NCBI GenBank assembly: GCA_900544375.1
Contig: UQUZ01000002.1
Location: forward strand, 1 to 64,000
DNA from: an uncultured Oscillospiraceae bacterium
GTDB taxonomy: Bacteria; Bacillota; Clostridia; Oscillospirales; Acutalibacteraceae
Reading direction: 5' to 3'
DNA: 64,000 nucleotides
Shown here: positions 17,972 to 27,113 of the stretch, piece after piece
Numbering within the stretch: position 1 is the first letter of the stretch
How the letters are laid out: the number at the start of each line of letters is the position of its first letter
Translations under genes and position numbers: made by a program
Notes under the pieces: generated by a model
What the model was told of the DNA's origin: nothing
Seen by the model: the letters and a program-made list of their open reading frames with translations, nothing else
Database searches by the model: none

Positions 17972-18210
17972 TAAAATATAGACAAAGAGATGCACAATAT
18001 TTATTCATTTTTAGGCCTATAACGTATGCATACGGAGAATGGGCGAAGATTGTGCATTGAGACAGTAAACAGCTTACGAATGGAGAAGGGTGGAAAAGGG
18101 AAAAATAGAACAATACGAAACAAGGCATCAGACATAGGGTGTGAAAGGCCTGTGATCGGCAAGGGACACTTTCACGGGCTCATGCGAAAAGAGGAATGTG
18201 TTGAAACAGT

Positions 18211-18289
18211 TGCTGGCGCCGCAGCCGAAACGGACGGTTGGAGCCTGGTTTGCGGCCTTACGGCGCAGCGGAAAGGAATGGTCATAACC
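18211..18289 (+). repeat. Hairpin leader repeat, copy before the binding-protein gene
   Basis: A G+C-rich inverted repeat (from 18211, closing near 18275) runs into GAAAGGAATGG and the spacer TCATAACC before the ATG. The same hairpin-plus-ribosome-site block occurs before four other genes in this window. The leader from the putative start near 17984 is about 300 bases long and has no convincing gene. Confidence 0.5.
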
Positions 18290-19285
18290 ATGAAAAGAAT
18301 GAAAAAAATCGTTTGCCTTGTATTGGCGCTGACGCTTGTGGCAATGCTGGCCGCCTGTGGGAAGACGCCGGCGGATGACTCTAAGGGGGATGCCCCAGTC
18401 ATGGGCGTTTGCATCTTCGCTATGGAGGTGGAGTATTTCACGAACCTTGCGCATTGGCTTGAGGAGGCTGGCGCTGCTCATGGCTGGGAGGTCATCGTAC
18501 AGTCCGGCGATGCCTCGAACCCCGCAAGCCAAGTGGAGATCATCGAAAACTTTATTACGATGGATGTCGATGCAATCTTCATCAATCCCATTAATATTGC
18601 CGCAGTGGAGGATGCCCTGGCAAAGGCAAAGGAAAATGATATTTGGGTGTTCGGCCACAATTACCGTTATGAGGACAGCGAAATCCCCGACGTCTATATG
18701 GCTGGCGATCCGACAGAGACAGGCGCCCAAATTACCGACCTTGCAAAGAGCGAAGTGGAGAGGGTGCTGGGCGATACACCCGTTGTTGCAGCAGCTATGA
18801 CGAGCCTTGACAACGAAAACAATAGTAAGCGCTCCGAGGGTATGGTGGCCAGAGCAAAGGAGCTTTGGGGCGACGACGCCCTTGTAGCGGAGAATTCTCC
18901 CGGCAATACCGCCGAGGCAATGTCCGCCGCTGAAAATATCATCCAGGCGAATCCGGATGTCAATGTGTGGCTTTGCTATAATGACGAATGTGCAATCGGC
19001 GTATATGAATTCTACAATGCATCCGGCAGAGATCAGAGCAAGGCTGTGATCGTCGGAGCGGACGGCAATAAGGATGTGCTTCAGGCGATCATTAAGGGCT
19101 CCGCAGTGCGCGGAACGCTGAGCCAGACGCTGAATGTGAAGTGCGATAAGATTTTCAGCGCTGCCGATATCCTGATGGAATCCGGCGACGTGAAGACAGC
19201 ACAGGATACAGCGGGTTACGATTTGTTCACACCGATCAACATCGAGAATGCGCAGGCAGAGTTAGACGCCACATCATGGAGATAG
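18290..19285 (+). CDS. Sugar ABC transporter substrate-binding lipoprotein
   Basis: The signal peptide ends in LAAC (cysteine 23), marking a lipoprotein on the outer face of the membrane. The mature part is a periplasmic-binding-protein type 1 (Peripla_BP_4) domain. Examples are VDAIFINPINIAAVEDALAK and VNVWLCYNDECAIGVYEF, typical of ribose/galactose-type binding proteins. It captures a sugar for the ATPase and permease encoded next. The ATG at 18290 follows AAAGGAATGG; the frame is open further upstream but this holds no signal peptide. A large hairpin after the stop probably keeps this gene's transcript more abundant than the rest. Confidence 0.92.
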   Translation: MKRMKKIVCLVLALTLVAMLAACGKTPADDSKGDAPVMGVCIFAMEVEYFTNLAHWLEEAGAAHGWEVIVQSGDASNPASQVEIIENFITMDVDAIFINPINIAAVEDALAKAKENDIWVFGHNYRYEDSEIPDVYMAGDPTETGAQITDLAKSEVERVLGDTPVVAAAMTSLDNENNSKRSEGMVARAKELWGDDALVAENSPGNTAEAMSAAENIIQANPDVNVWLCYNDECAIGVYEFYNASGRDQSKAVIVGADGNKDVLQAIIKGSAVRGTLSQTLNVKCDKIFSAADILMESGDVKTAQDTAGYDLFTPINIENAQAELDATSWR

Positions 19286-19300
19286 GCACAGTATGAAAGG

Positions 19301-19350
19301 GGGAGGGGATCAAAGCCTGCCCGGATGGGCAGATGTTTTGATCCCCTCCC
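19301..19350 (+). other. Long stem-loop between binding protein and ATPase genes
   Basis: A 14-bp perfect stem (19301-19314 with 19337-19350) encloses a second small hairpin (CTGCCC/GGGCAG). There is no T run, so it is less likely a terminator than an mRNA-stability or processing element that raises binding-protein levels. Such elements are well known at this position in importer operons. Confidence 0.7.
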
Positions 19351-19412
19351 ACAGAAAATGAACGCAGCACGGCACAGCGCGCTGAAAAAGCTGTAGAAAG
19401 GGGGGCAGAACA

Positions 19413-20915
19413 TTGCCCAATCATGACGATATCCTGAGGCTGGAGGGCATTAGCAAAGCGTATCCGGGCGTAAAGGCGCTGGATAACGTGGGCTTTTCTC
19501 TGAAAAAAGGCGAGGTGCACGCGCTGGTGGGAGAAAACGGGGCGGGAAAGTCAACGCTAATTAAATGCATTTCCGGCGCCATTCGGCCTGACAGCGGCAA
19601 GATTTTTCTTGACAATAAGGAATTTCTTTCAATCGGCCCCAAGGATACGATCGAACATGGCATTGTAACCGTTTACCAGGAGCTGAACCTGATCCCATCG
19701 CTATCTGTTGCAGAGAACGTTTTTGTCGGGGAGCGGCGGGGAGGAAAAGTGCTATATAACCGCCAAAAGGTGGAGCAAGACTGCAAAAAAATATTGGAAG
19801 ACTTCCACATTGATATTGACGCAACGGCAATTGTAAACGAACTCAGCGTTGCTCAGAGACAGCTTGTGGAGATTGTGCGCGCTATTTCAAGAAATGTCAG
19901 GATCCTGATCCTAGATGAACCGACTTCTTCGCTGACAGTGCATGAAACCCAGTTCCTGTTTGATACGATCAGGCGGTTGAAGCAGAATGGCGTGACGATT
20001 ATTTATATCTCCCATATTTTTGAAGAGACCTTCGCGCTTGCCGATCGAATCACCGTTATGCGGGATGGCCGCTACATACACACGCTGGAAACTTCCAAGA
20101 CGAGCAAGGCGGAGCTCATCAAGCTGATGGTGGGCAGGGATATCAGCGATTCCTTCCCGATGCGGAACACCGCTTTGGGAGATGTTGTTTTAAAGGTGGA
20201 GAATGTGACGGCCCCGGGTGTGGAGGATATCTCTTTCGACTTACGCCGGGGGGAGATCCTGGGCTTTGCCGGCCTGGTTGGAGCCGGGCGGACAGAATTA
20301 ATGAATGCAATATACGGCGCCTCGGAAAAATCTAAGGGCACCATCACGATAAATGGCAAAATCGTAAATATGAAAAGCCCCCACGACGGTATTCGCTTTG
20401 GCTTGGGTATGATTCCGGAGGATAGAAAGCTACAGGGAATTTTTTTGCGCGCCAGTGTGTTGGACAACATCTCGTCCGCTAATTTAAAACGCCTGATGCG
20501 CTTCGGCTTAATAAAGGATAAGGCTGCGGTATGTATTGCGTCGGAGTTCCGCGACAAGCTGCGGATTAAGACCCCTTCGCTTTCCCAGCTGGCCCAAAAT
20601 CTCAGCGGAGGAAATCAGCAAAAGGTGGCGGTTGCAAAGGCACTGGCGCCCAATCCGGAAATCCTGATCTTTGACGAGCCGACCAGGGGAATCGATGTTG
20701 GCGCGAAGCAGGAGATTTATAAGCTGATGGATGAGCTGGTAGCGCAGGGCCACTCTATTCTGATGGTGTCGTCTGAGATGGTAGAGCTTATGGGGATGGC
20801 CGACAGGATCATCGTGCTTGCCAATCACCGCAAGGCCGGGGAACTCACCAAGGAGCAATTTAGCCAGGAAGCGATATTGACGCTTGCGTCTGATGAAACG
20901 CCCAAGGCGGTTTAG
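19413..20915 (+). CDS. Sugar ABC transporter ATP-binding protein (RbsA/MglA type)
   Basis: The 500-residue tandem ATPase has an intact first half (Walker A GENGAGKST, LILDEPTSSL). The second half has the usual GAGRTE in place of Walker A, and LSGGNQQKVAVAKAL and IFDEPTRGIDVGAK. This is the normal layout for CUT2-family sugar importers. The start is a TTG at 19413 with an AAAGGGGGG site; no ATG is available nearby. It powers the permease encoded 11 bases downstream and contrasts with the degenerate paralogue at 16346. Confidence 0.95.
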   Translation: MPNHDDILRLEGISKAYPGVKALDNVGFSLKKGEVHALVGENGAGKSTLIKCISGAIRPDSGKIFLDNKEFLSIGPKDTIEHGIVTVYQELNLIPSLSVAENVFVGERRGGKVLYNRQKVEQDCKKILEDFHIDIDATAIVNELSVAQRQLVEIVRAISRNVRILILDEPTSSLTVHETQFLFDTIRRLKQNGVTIIYISHIFEETFALADRITVMRDGRYIHTLETSKTSKAELIKLMVGRDISDSFPMRNTALGDVVLKVENVTAPGVEDISFDLRRGEILGFAGLVGAGRTELMNAIYGASEKSKGTITINGKIVNMKSPHDGIRFGLGMIPEDRKLQGIFLRASVLDNISSANLKRLMRFGLIKDKAAVCIASEFRDKLRIKTPSLSQLAQNLSGGNQQKVAVAKALAPNPEILIFDEPTRGIDVGAKQEIYKLMDELVAQGHSILMVSSEMVELMGMADRIIVLANHRKAGELTKEQFSQEAILTLASDETPKAV

Positions 20916-20926
20916 GAGATAATCAC

Positions 20927-21868
20927 ATGAAATTACTGAAATTATATAAAAAAGCGGGGATCATTGTATTTCTGCTTCTGGAGTTAATTCTTTTTTCAGC
21001 CATTACACCCAACTTCCTGTCGGGGAGTAACTTTATCAACCTGCTCAGGCAGATCGCCATGCTGGGGATCGCCTCCATAGGCATTTCCTTTCTGATGATC
21101 GGCGGAGCTTCCGCTGACCTTTCAATTGCCGGGCAAATTCCGGTGCTGTCCATGCTCTGCGGTATCTTTATGATGTGGATGAACTTGCCCGTACCAGTCG
21201 CCATGCTGCTCACGATCGCGGCGGGTATTCTGCTGGGTTATTTTAACGGCATGGTCATACGGATTCTAAAGATTAACCCCTTTGTGGTAACGCTGAGCAC
21301 AATGACGATCTTACAGGGCGTGGCCCTGTTGTTTACCGGAGGCGTCAGTATCTCCGGGCTGCCCAGAAGCTTTTCCTGGCTGGGGCAGGGCTATCTCTTT
21401 GGCATTCCAGCCCCGATCATTGTGCTGGTTGTGTGCGTCGCCGGCGCGCAGTTCGTCCTTTCAAAAACGTATTTCGGGCGCGCGATTTATGCAATGGGCG
21501 GCAATGCAGAGGCCGCCCGGCTTGCCGGCATCAATATTCGCCGGCTGCAACTGTGCACCTTTATGCTGTCCGGCTTTTTTGCGGCTGTAGCCGCGCTGAT
21601 GATTTCCTCCCGGACGATGATCGCCTCCCCCACGGCGGGCAATACCTATGCGTTTGACACCATGACGGCCTGTGTGCTGGGCGGCATCTCGTTTGCCGGC
21701 GGTGAGGGCAAGCTGTGGGGCGGCTTCGTGGGCGTGCTCATCATCGGCGTGCTCACCAATGCGCTGACGCTGATGAACGTCGGCAGCTATTGGCAGGATA
21801 TCGTCAAGGGCGTCATCCTTGTGCTTGCCCTTTATATTGACCGTAAGCAGCGGGAGCTGAATGTGTAA
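20927..21868 (+). CDS. Sugar ABC transporter permease (RbsC type)
   Basis: This 313-residue protein is a BPD_transp_2 permease with eight to ten membrane helices. Family marks are GGASADLSIAGQIPVLS, INPFVVTLSTMTILQG, GRAIYAMGGNAEAARLAGINI and the C-terminal GGEGKLWGGFVGVLIIGVL. Only one permease gene is present, so the channel is probably a homodimer. The ATG follows GGAG at normal spacing. The importer is of the pentose/galactose CUT2 type, but the exact sugar is not visible from sequence. Confidence 0.93.
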   Translation: MKLLKLYKKAGIIVFLLLELILFSAITPNFLSGSNFINLLRQIAMLGIASIGISFLMIGGASADLSIAGQIPVLSMLCGIFMMWMNLPVPVAMLLTIAAGILLGYFNGMVIRILKINPFVVTLSTMTILQGVALLFTGGVSISGLPRSFSWLGQGYLFGIPAPIIVLVVCVAGAQFVLSKTYFGRAIYAMGGNAEAARLAGINIRRLQLCTFMLSGFFAAVAALMISSRTMIASPTAGNTYAFDTMTACVLGGISFAGGEGKLWGGFVGVLIIGVLTNALTLMNVGSYWQDIVKGVILVLALYIDRKQRELNV

Positions 21869-21963
21869 CGGGCTTATTGAGACGTTTTCAGGCAGGCTGT
21901 TTTGCTGTAGGAAAAAGTGGCCGTGCTCAGCTGCCGGAATCAATCGGAAGAATGGAGCAGAAT

Positions 21964-24369
21964 ATGAAAAATATCATTTGTACAGAGCCTTGCCTCTGCA
22001 TGGAAAACCCCTGCGGCGCCAGACTGGAATTCTGGCATCAGGATGGGAAGTTTGGCCTAGGAAGCTTTTATTACAAGGACGTCCGGGCGGGCGCTGAAAT
22101 GGATCAGTTTTTATACGAGGATTCTCACTATGTATGGGATAAATATCAGGCGGACAGATATGAGATCGTGGAGAACACCCCTCAAAAGGGCGTAATTACC
22201 TTTTACGGCACCTTCGGCGCAATCAATATAGAATCCAACTGGCTTGTGACTGTGACGCTGACCGCCGGCTCTCCGGCTTACCTGCTGGAGTACCAGGTGG
22301 AGCCTTACCTGTGGCCCGGCCGGTATCATCCGCTGTATGTCAGCGCCCCCTTTGAAAATGAAAAGCTGGAATGTGTTAGCTACCCGATGGAGGCGCCGAT
22401 CCTTCCGCCCTATCATAGCCATTGGTCCATCCGGCCCGATGTCGGTAAGGTTCCCTTCCTGCTGGGCCGCGAGCAGGCTGGGGATTCCAGCCTTTATGTG
22501 GGGATCGGCTATACCCTGGAGACAGCTGGGCAGGATTATACCAAGGGGATGCTTTGGTATGACAGCACAAAAGAGGGGCGCGCCCTTCGCGCAGATTTTC
22601 CATATATTCACTACTGGATTCCAGCGCAGAACAGCTGGGAGGTCAACAGCGAGCTGAAGGCCGCCACCTCTGTGGAGGGCAACCAGCTTCGAAGCGGGTA
22701 TTTCCGCCATGGGGACCCCTACATCTGCTCCGTGATCGTTTCTGTTGCGGATACGCAAGCAGACTGTGTGTTTGGCTACCGGGATGTGTGTGGCTTTAAC
22801 AGCGATACATGCAGCAAATATGACGTGATGAAAGCGGTAGACAGTATGCTGCATGGCTACGATACGGACGCCCGGTGGGTCTATGAAAAAGGGAAAGGCT
22901 ACCGCATGCGCGGCTGGTCGGATTCCGATGAAAAGGCCAATTACTACGATTTTATCACCTTTACCTCCAATTCCATGCTGGCGTATCTTTTATACAGCCT
23001 GTGGCGCAAGGATCACTCCCAGGCATGGGCGAGAGAACGTGCGCTGGAGATGACGGAGTTTGCAATTGAAAAGCAGCTGCCGTCAGGCGCAATCCCACGC
23101 TGCTGGGATCTGGATCATGACCATGCGCACGGGATGGGGGATAATTATTATGCGCTTGGCGCCGTCTATGACCCGATGGCGACTGGCGCATGCGCGCAAA
23201 ACATGGATATCCTCGTACAGGCGATGGAAGCGGAAGAGGGCTGCGCGCCCGCGCACTGGAAAGCAGCCATTCAAAAGGCGATCGATTGGGTGATTCACCT
23301 GATTGAAAAGGAGAACGGTGCGCTCAAGCATTCCTACACAGCGCAGGAGCAGGGCGTTTTTAATGCAATAGAGCCCTATGCGCTTCATGCATTGCGGTAT
23401 TTTTATCAGAAAACGGGCGAGGAAAAATACCTGCGCGCAATGGAGAAAAACGAGGAGTATATTCAAGCGGCCTTTGGCGTAAATAACGACTGGTATAACG
23501 GCCTGACGGACAGCAACAATCTGGTAGCGCCGCTGGACGGGGAGCAGACGCGCAATTACTATACGCTGAATGTGTTTGATCTGGCGGGCTATTACCACGA
23601 CAGATATCTGGATACGGGGGATGAAAAGTTCCTGAAGTGGGCGAAGGATCACTTTGCATTTGGCTGGATGGGGCGGATGCCCGTCAATATGCCCGGATTC
23701 CACTACCAGACCAAGGGGATTATCGAGGAGCAAAATATATGGGTATTTTATGATCTGCCCTGGCCCTTTAATTCCTCCTCCGGGCTGGCTCGTATGGCGA
23801 GAACCCTGAATGATAAATTTTATGCCGAATACTACAAGCTCGCCATTCATACGCAGCTCGAGTTTGCTCATCTGGGTGAAAAACACCCCTTCTGCTCCCA
23901 GGTGCTGGGCGCTGCTGCCGAAACGCGCGCGCCGATCGACCGCTTTGCGGAAATCGTGGATGGAAAACACGGGATTTGGATTACAGGATACAGCACGTTG
24001 TTTATCCGTGATATGCTGGGGCCGGATACCTACTTCTACATGGGTGGAAACAGCTGGGGCGTCGGCATTGATTACGAGCTGGATTTCAAACCGGATTTCA
24101 GCGGGGCGCCTTTCTGGCTGACTGCCTGCACCAGCCGTGTATATGGCCTTCAGTGGACGAAGGATTCTTTCAGTGCTGAACTGCGCGGCCTCCTCCGGGA
24201 TGACTGTGAGATTGTGCTGCATGTGGAGGCGCCGGTCTCAACCGTCAGGATGCAGGTGGATGGAGTGGAGCGACAGGCTGCCTTCCGGTATGATCCGCGG
24301 CGCAGTGAGCTAATTGTTTCGTACCGGCAAACGGCGGATAAGATGCAGGTCGCCTTGCGCTTGTGCTAA
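21964..24369 (+). CDS. Unclassified 801-residue glycosidase-like protein
   Basis: I cannot place this protein in a named family. It has no signal peptide, so it is cytoplasmic. Residues about 1-270 look beta-rich (repeated aromatic strands). Residues about 280-690 form repeated helices with aromatic and acidic residues, such as WDLDHDHAHGMGDNYY, DWYNGLTDSNN and GFHYQTKGIIEEQNIWVFYD. This is suggestive of an (alpha/alpha)6 barrel of glycosidases or lyases. A beta tail follows. The ATG at 21964 has GGAGCAG upstream; an earlier in-frame codon at 21877 lacks one. Its place between the importer and a GH1 enzyme supports action on imported oligosaccharides. Confidence 0.6.
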   Translation: MKNIICTEPCLCMENPCGARLEFWHQDGKFGLGSFYYKDVRAGAEMDQFLYEDSHYVWDKYQADRYEIVENTPQKGVITFYGTFGAINIESNWLVTVTLTAGSPAYLLEYQVEPYLWPGRYHPLYVSAPFENEKLECVSYPMEAPILPPYHSHWSIRPDVGKVPFLLGREQAGDSSLYVGIGYTLETAGQDYTKGMLWYDSTKEGRALRADFPYIHYWIPAQNSWEVNSELKAATSVEGNQLRSGYFRHGDPYICSVIVSVADTQADCVFGYRDVCGFNSDTCSKYDVMKAVDSMLHGYDTDARWVYEKGKGYRMRGWSDSDEKANYYDFITFTSNSMLAYLLYSLWRKDHSQAWARERALEMTEFAIEKQLPSGAIPRCWDLDHDHAHGMGDNYYALGAVYDPMATGACAQNMDILVQAMEAEEGCAPAHWKAAIQKAIDWVIHLIEKENGALKHSYTAQEQGVFNAIEPYALHALRYFYQKTGEEKYLRAMEKNEEYIQAAFGVNNDWYNGLTDSNNLVAPLDGEQTRNYYTLNVFDLAGYYHDRYLDTGDEKFLKWAKDHFAFGWMGRMPVNMPGFHYQTKGIIEEQNIWVFYDLPWPFNSSSGLARMARTLNDKFYAEYYKLAIHTQLEFAHLGEKHPFCSQVLGAAAETRAPIDRFAEIVDGKHGIWITGYSTLFIRDMLGPDTYFYMGGNSWGVGIDYELDFKPDFSGAPFWLTACTSRVYGLQWTKDSFSAELRGLLRDDCEIVLHVEAPVSTVRMQVDGVERQAAFRYDPRRSELIVSYRQTADKMQVALRLC

Positions 24370-24380
24370 ACAGCTTTTGC

Positions 24381-24425
24381 CATCAACAGGCGGGCCGTCG
24401 CCGTTCTGCCTGTTGATGTTTTTTT
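24381..24425 (+). terminator. Intrinsic terminator inside the sugar locus
   Basis: An 11-bp perfect stem (24381-24391 with 24408-24418) is followed by seven T. It separates the importer and the 801-residue protein from the GH1-ROK pair, which may be read through or have its own promoter. Confidence 0.85.
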
Positions 24426-24519
24426 ATCCATCTTCAGCGGCAATACAATACAAGCCGGGTGCTGGCCCAGCTGCCGCGCTTTCCGGTTTTCAAAATTTTA
24501 GAATAGGGAGAAATGTAAG

Positions 24520-25932
24520 ATGTTGGGCTATCGCCTTTCAGAAAATTTTTTATGGGGCGGCGCGGTATCGGCCCACCAGGTGGAGGGCGCGTTCGCCGAT
24601 GATGGGAAGGGCCTTTCCTCAGCGGACGTGATGACTGCCGGCAGCATGGAAAGGCCGCGGCGGATTACCCGCGGGATCGAACCCGGCTGTTATTATCCGA
24701 CGCATGAGGCAATTGATTTTTATCACAGATACCGTGAGGATATTGCGCTTTTGGCTGAGCTGGGGCTAAAGAGCTTCCGCACCTCCATCAACTGGACGAG
24801 AATTTTTCCCAATGGGGATGATGAACTGCCAAACGAAGCCGGCCTGCGGTTTTATGACGCTTTGTTTGACGAACTGCTGAAACATAAAATTGAGCCGGTT
24901 GTTACGCTGTCCCACTTTGAAATGCCATATCATCTGATCCGCAGGTATGGTGGATGGAAAGACCGCCGCTTGATTAATTTCTTCCTCAAATACAGCGAAA
25001 CGGTGTTTCAGAGGTATCGGGGAAAAGTGAAATATTGGATGACCTTTAATGAGATCAACAACCAGTTGAATATTGCATGGCCCATGATGGCATATGCCAA
25101 CTCCGGTATCGAGCCGGAGGAAGGGCGGTGCTTTGAAGAGGATGTGTATAACGCGGCGCATCATGAGCTGGTTGCCAGCGCGCTTGCTGTGGAAATGGGG
25201 CATCGAATCTGCCCGGAGAACCGGATCGGCTGCATGATCGCTTACAGCCCGGTCTATCCGGCCACCTGTAAGCCGGCGGATATCGTAGCGGCGCAGCTGC
25301 TGATGAAAAAGCAATACTATATGGCGGACGTCCACTGCCGGGGCGAATACCCGGCCTTTCTGTTAAAGGATTGGGAGAAAAACGGATATACAGTCTCGAT
25401 CCGCGAAGAGGACAGGGCAATCCTCCGCAATGGAACGGTTGATTTTATCGGGTTTAGTTATTACATGTCCAAGGTATATAGCGCAGGCAAAGCATACGGC
25501 GCCTTTGCAGAAAATCCGTATATTGAAAAATCCGAATGGGGGTGGCCCGTGGACCCCGAGGGGCTGAGGTATGCGCTCAACGATCTGTACCGTACGTATC
25601 AGAAGCCTCTTTTCATTGTGGAAAACGGGCTCGGAGCTTATGATACAATTGAAGCCGGCGCCAACGTGCACGATGCATACCGCATTGCGTATCTGCGCGC
25701 GCATATTGAGCAGATGGAAAAAGCGATTGTTGAGGATGCGATTCCCGTTATGGGATATATGCCCTGGGGATGCATTGACTGCGTTTCTTTTGGAACCGGC
25801 GAGATGGAAAAGCGGTATGGATTCGTGTATGTCGACAGGGATAATCTGGGAAACGGCACGATGGAACGGCTTAAAAAAGATTCTTTTTATTGGTATCAAA
25901 GCCTGATCAGGAGCAGGGGGGAAGCGCTGTGA
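24520..25932 (+). CDS. Glycoside hydrolase family 1 enzyme (beta-glucosidase / phospho-beta-glucosidase type)
   Basis: The 470-residue cytoplasmic enzyme opens with FLWGGAVSAHQVEGA. The acid/base glutamate is E178 in TFNEIN and the nucleophile is E368 in IVENGLG. The C-terminal loop resembles the phosphate-binding loop of 6-phospho-beta-glucosidases, with K430 and Y432 present, but the usual serine six residues before the lysine is a glycine (G424). Import by an ABC system delivers unphosphorylated sugar, so a non-phosphorylated substrate, or one phosphorylated by the ROK kinase, is possible. GGGAG precedes the ATG. The stop overlaps the kinase start. Confidence 0.9.
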   Translation: MLGYRLSENFLWGGAVSAHQVEGAFADDGKGLSSADVMTAGSMERPRRITRGIEPGCYYPTHEAIDFYHRYREDIALLAELGLKSFRTSINWTRIFPNGDDELPNEAGLRFYDALFDELLKHKIEPVVTLSHFEMPYHLIRRYGGWKDRRLINFFLKYSETVFQRYRGKVKYWMTFNEINNQLNIAWPMMAYANSGIEPEEGRCFEEDVYNAAHHELVASALAVEMGHRICPENRIGCMIAYSPVYPATCKPADIVAAQLLMKKQYYMADVHCRGEYPAFLLKDWEKNGYTVSIREEDRAILRNGTVDFIGFSYYMSKVYSAGKAYGAFAENPYIEKSEWGWPVDPEGLRYALNDLYRTYQKPLFIVENGLGAYDTIEAGANVHDAYRIAYLRAHIEQMEKAIVEDAIPVMGYMPWGCIDCVSFGTGEMEKRYGFVYVDRDNLGNGTMERLKKDSFYWYQSLIRSRGEAL

Positions 25933-26852
25933 GCATTTTGGCAATTGATGTGGGAGGGACAAACATAAAATACGCCCTAGTTGACCGGGAGGATCGTTTT
26001 TTCTCCAGAGGGGTCATCCCTACGGCAATACGCTCCTTGGATGACTTCCGCGCCACGATTATGCGCATATACGAGCCCCTGAAGGAGCAGGTGGAAGGAA
26101 TCGCGTTCAGCATGCCGGGCATTATCGACGCACAGACAGGCTTCATGTATTCCGGGGGAAGCCTGAGCTGGATTCATAATATCGCCATGGCCGGCGAGGT
26201 ATCCGGCTTTTTGTCAGGCGTCCCGGTCAGCATTGAGAATGATGCAAAGGCGGCGGCGCTGGCAGAGTTGGAATCCGGCGCCCTGATGGGCTGCCGGGAG
26301 GCCGCGGTAGTGATATGTGGAACCGGTTTGGGCGGCGGCATTATTTCGGATGGAAAGCTGCTCAAAGGCAAACGGAATTTGGCGGGCGAAATCAGCTACC
26401 TCAGTGTGGAGGGAGGCTTTGGCAGGAGCAGCCGCAGTTTTATGGGGCGCCGGTGTGGCATTGCTTCCCTGTACCGGTGCGCTGCACGTTATATGAACAA
26501 TCCGATTGAACAGATGGATGGGCCGTATCTGTTTGCACAGGCCGAAAATGGAAATCCTGGGGCGCTGCGTGCGCTTCATGAATTCTGCAACGAACTGGCC
26601 CAGATGCTGCTGAATATCCAATGCCTGTTCGACCCTGAAAAGATCGCAATCGGCGGAGGAATCAGTGTGCAGAGCCTGTTTCTAGAGATTCTCAGGGAAG
26701 AGGTGGAATACGTAAAGACGGATTGCCTTCAGGAGATTGCGCATATCCTGCACCCGGAGCTGGTGCCATGCCAATATCACAACGATGCCAACCTGCTCGG
26801 CGCCGTTTACAGGCTGAGGCAGAATATGCCCCGTGCCGGCCTGAGCGCCTGA
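25929..26852 (+). CDS. ROK-family sugar kinase
   Basis: The N-terminus ILAIDVGGTNIKYALVD is the phosphate-binding loop of the ROK/hexokinase fold, and CGTGLGGGIISDGKL is the ROK signature. The zinc-binding cysteine cluster of many ROK proteins is not recognisable (RRCGIASLYRC at that place). ROK members with an N-terminal DNA-binding domain are repressors; none is present here, so this should be a kinase, probably for the hexose released by the GH1 enzyme. I use the GTG at 25929, which overlaps the GH1 stop codon and starts exactly at the family's first strand. Length is 307 residues. Confidence 0.88.
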   Translation: MSILAIDVGGTNIKYALVDREDRFFSRGVIPTAIRSLDDFRATIMRIYEPLKEQVEGIAFSMPGIIDAQTGFMYSGGSLSWIHNIAMAGEVSGFLSGVPVSIENDAKAAALAELESGALMGCREAAVVICGTGLGGGIISDGKLLKGKRNLAGEISYLSVEGGFGRSSRSFMGRRCGIASLYRCAARYMNNPIEQMDGPYLFAQAENGNPGALRALHEFCNELAQMLLNIQCLFDPEKIAIGGGISVQSLFLEILREEVEYVKTDCLQEIAHILHPELVPCQYHNDANLLGAVYRLRQNMPRAGLSA

Positions 26853-26931
26853 TGCTCGTGTTGCATGCGGTGGCTATTTTTTATTACGAAGCGCAGCGAG
26901 TAACAAATTGGTTTATACAGATATTATTCGG

Positions 26932-26972
26932 GGCGCGCTGTGGATGCATTGATTCCGCAGCGCGCCTTTTTT
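26932..26972 (+). terminator. Terminator after the ROK kinase gene
   Basis: A 9-bp GC-rich stem (26932-26940 with 26958-26966) is followed by six T. It ends the sugar locus. Confidence 0.85.
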
Positions 26973-27061
26973 GATTCATTTTGACCTCTTTACCGATTTA
27001 TTGCACAAAACTGCCCGCTTTTCTCCACTCCTTTTCTCTATATTTGGAAGCGGACACGATA

Positions 27062-27090
27062 TTGTATCAACAGGGAAAAGGTGTTATAAT
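27062..27090 (+). promoter_or_regulatory. Promoter of the oxidoreductase operon
   Basis: TTGTAT (27062-27067) and TATAAT (27085-27090) are 17 bases apart, 23 bases before the first start codon of the operon. Confidence 0.75.
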
Positions 27091-27113
27091 TTTTAATAAT
27101 TATTCATTAGGGG

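Noticed and set aside
18026..18289. N-terminal extension of the binding protein
   Set aside because: It would put 88 residues before a clear lipoprotein signal peptide. The start at 18290 has a good ribosome site.
23083..24222. 379-codon minus-strand frame
   Set aside because: It is a shadow of the 801-residue protein in a GC-rich gene, without start signals or family features.
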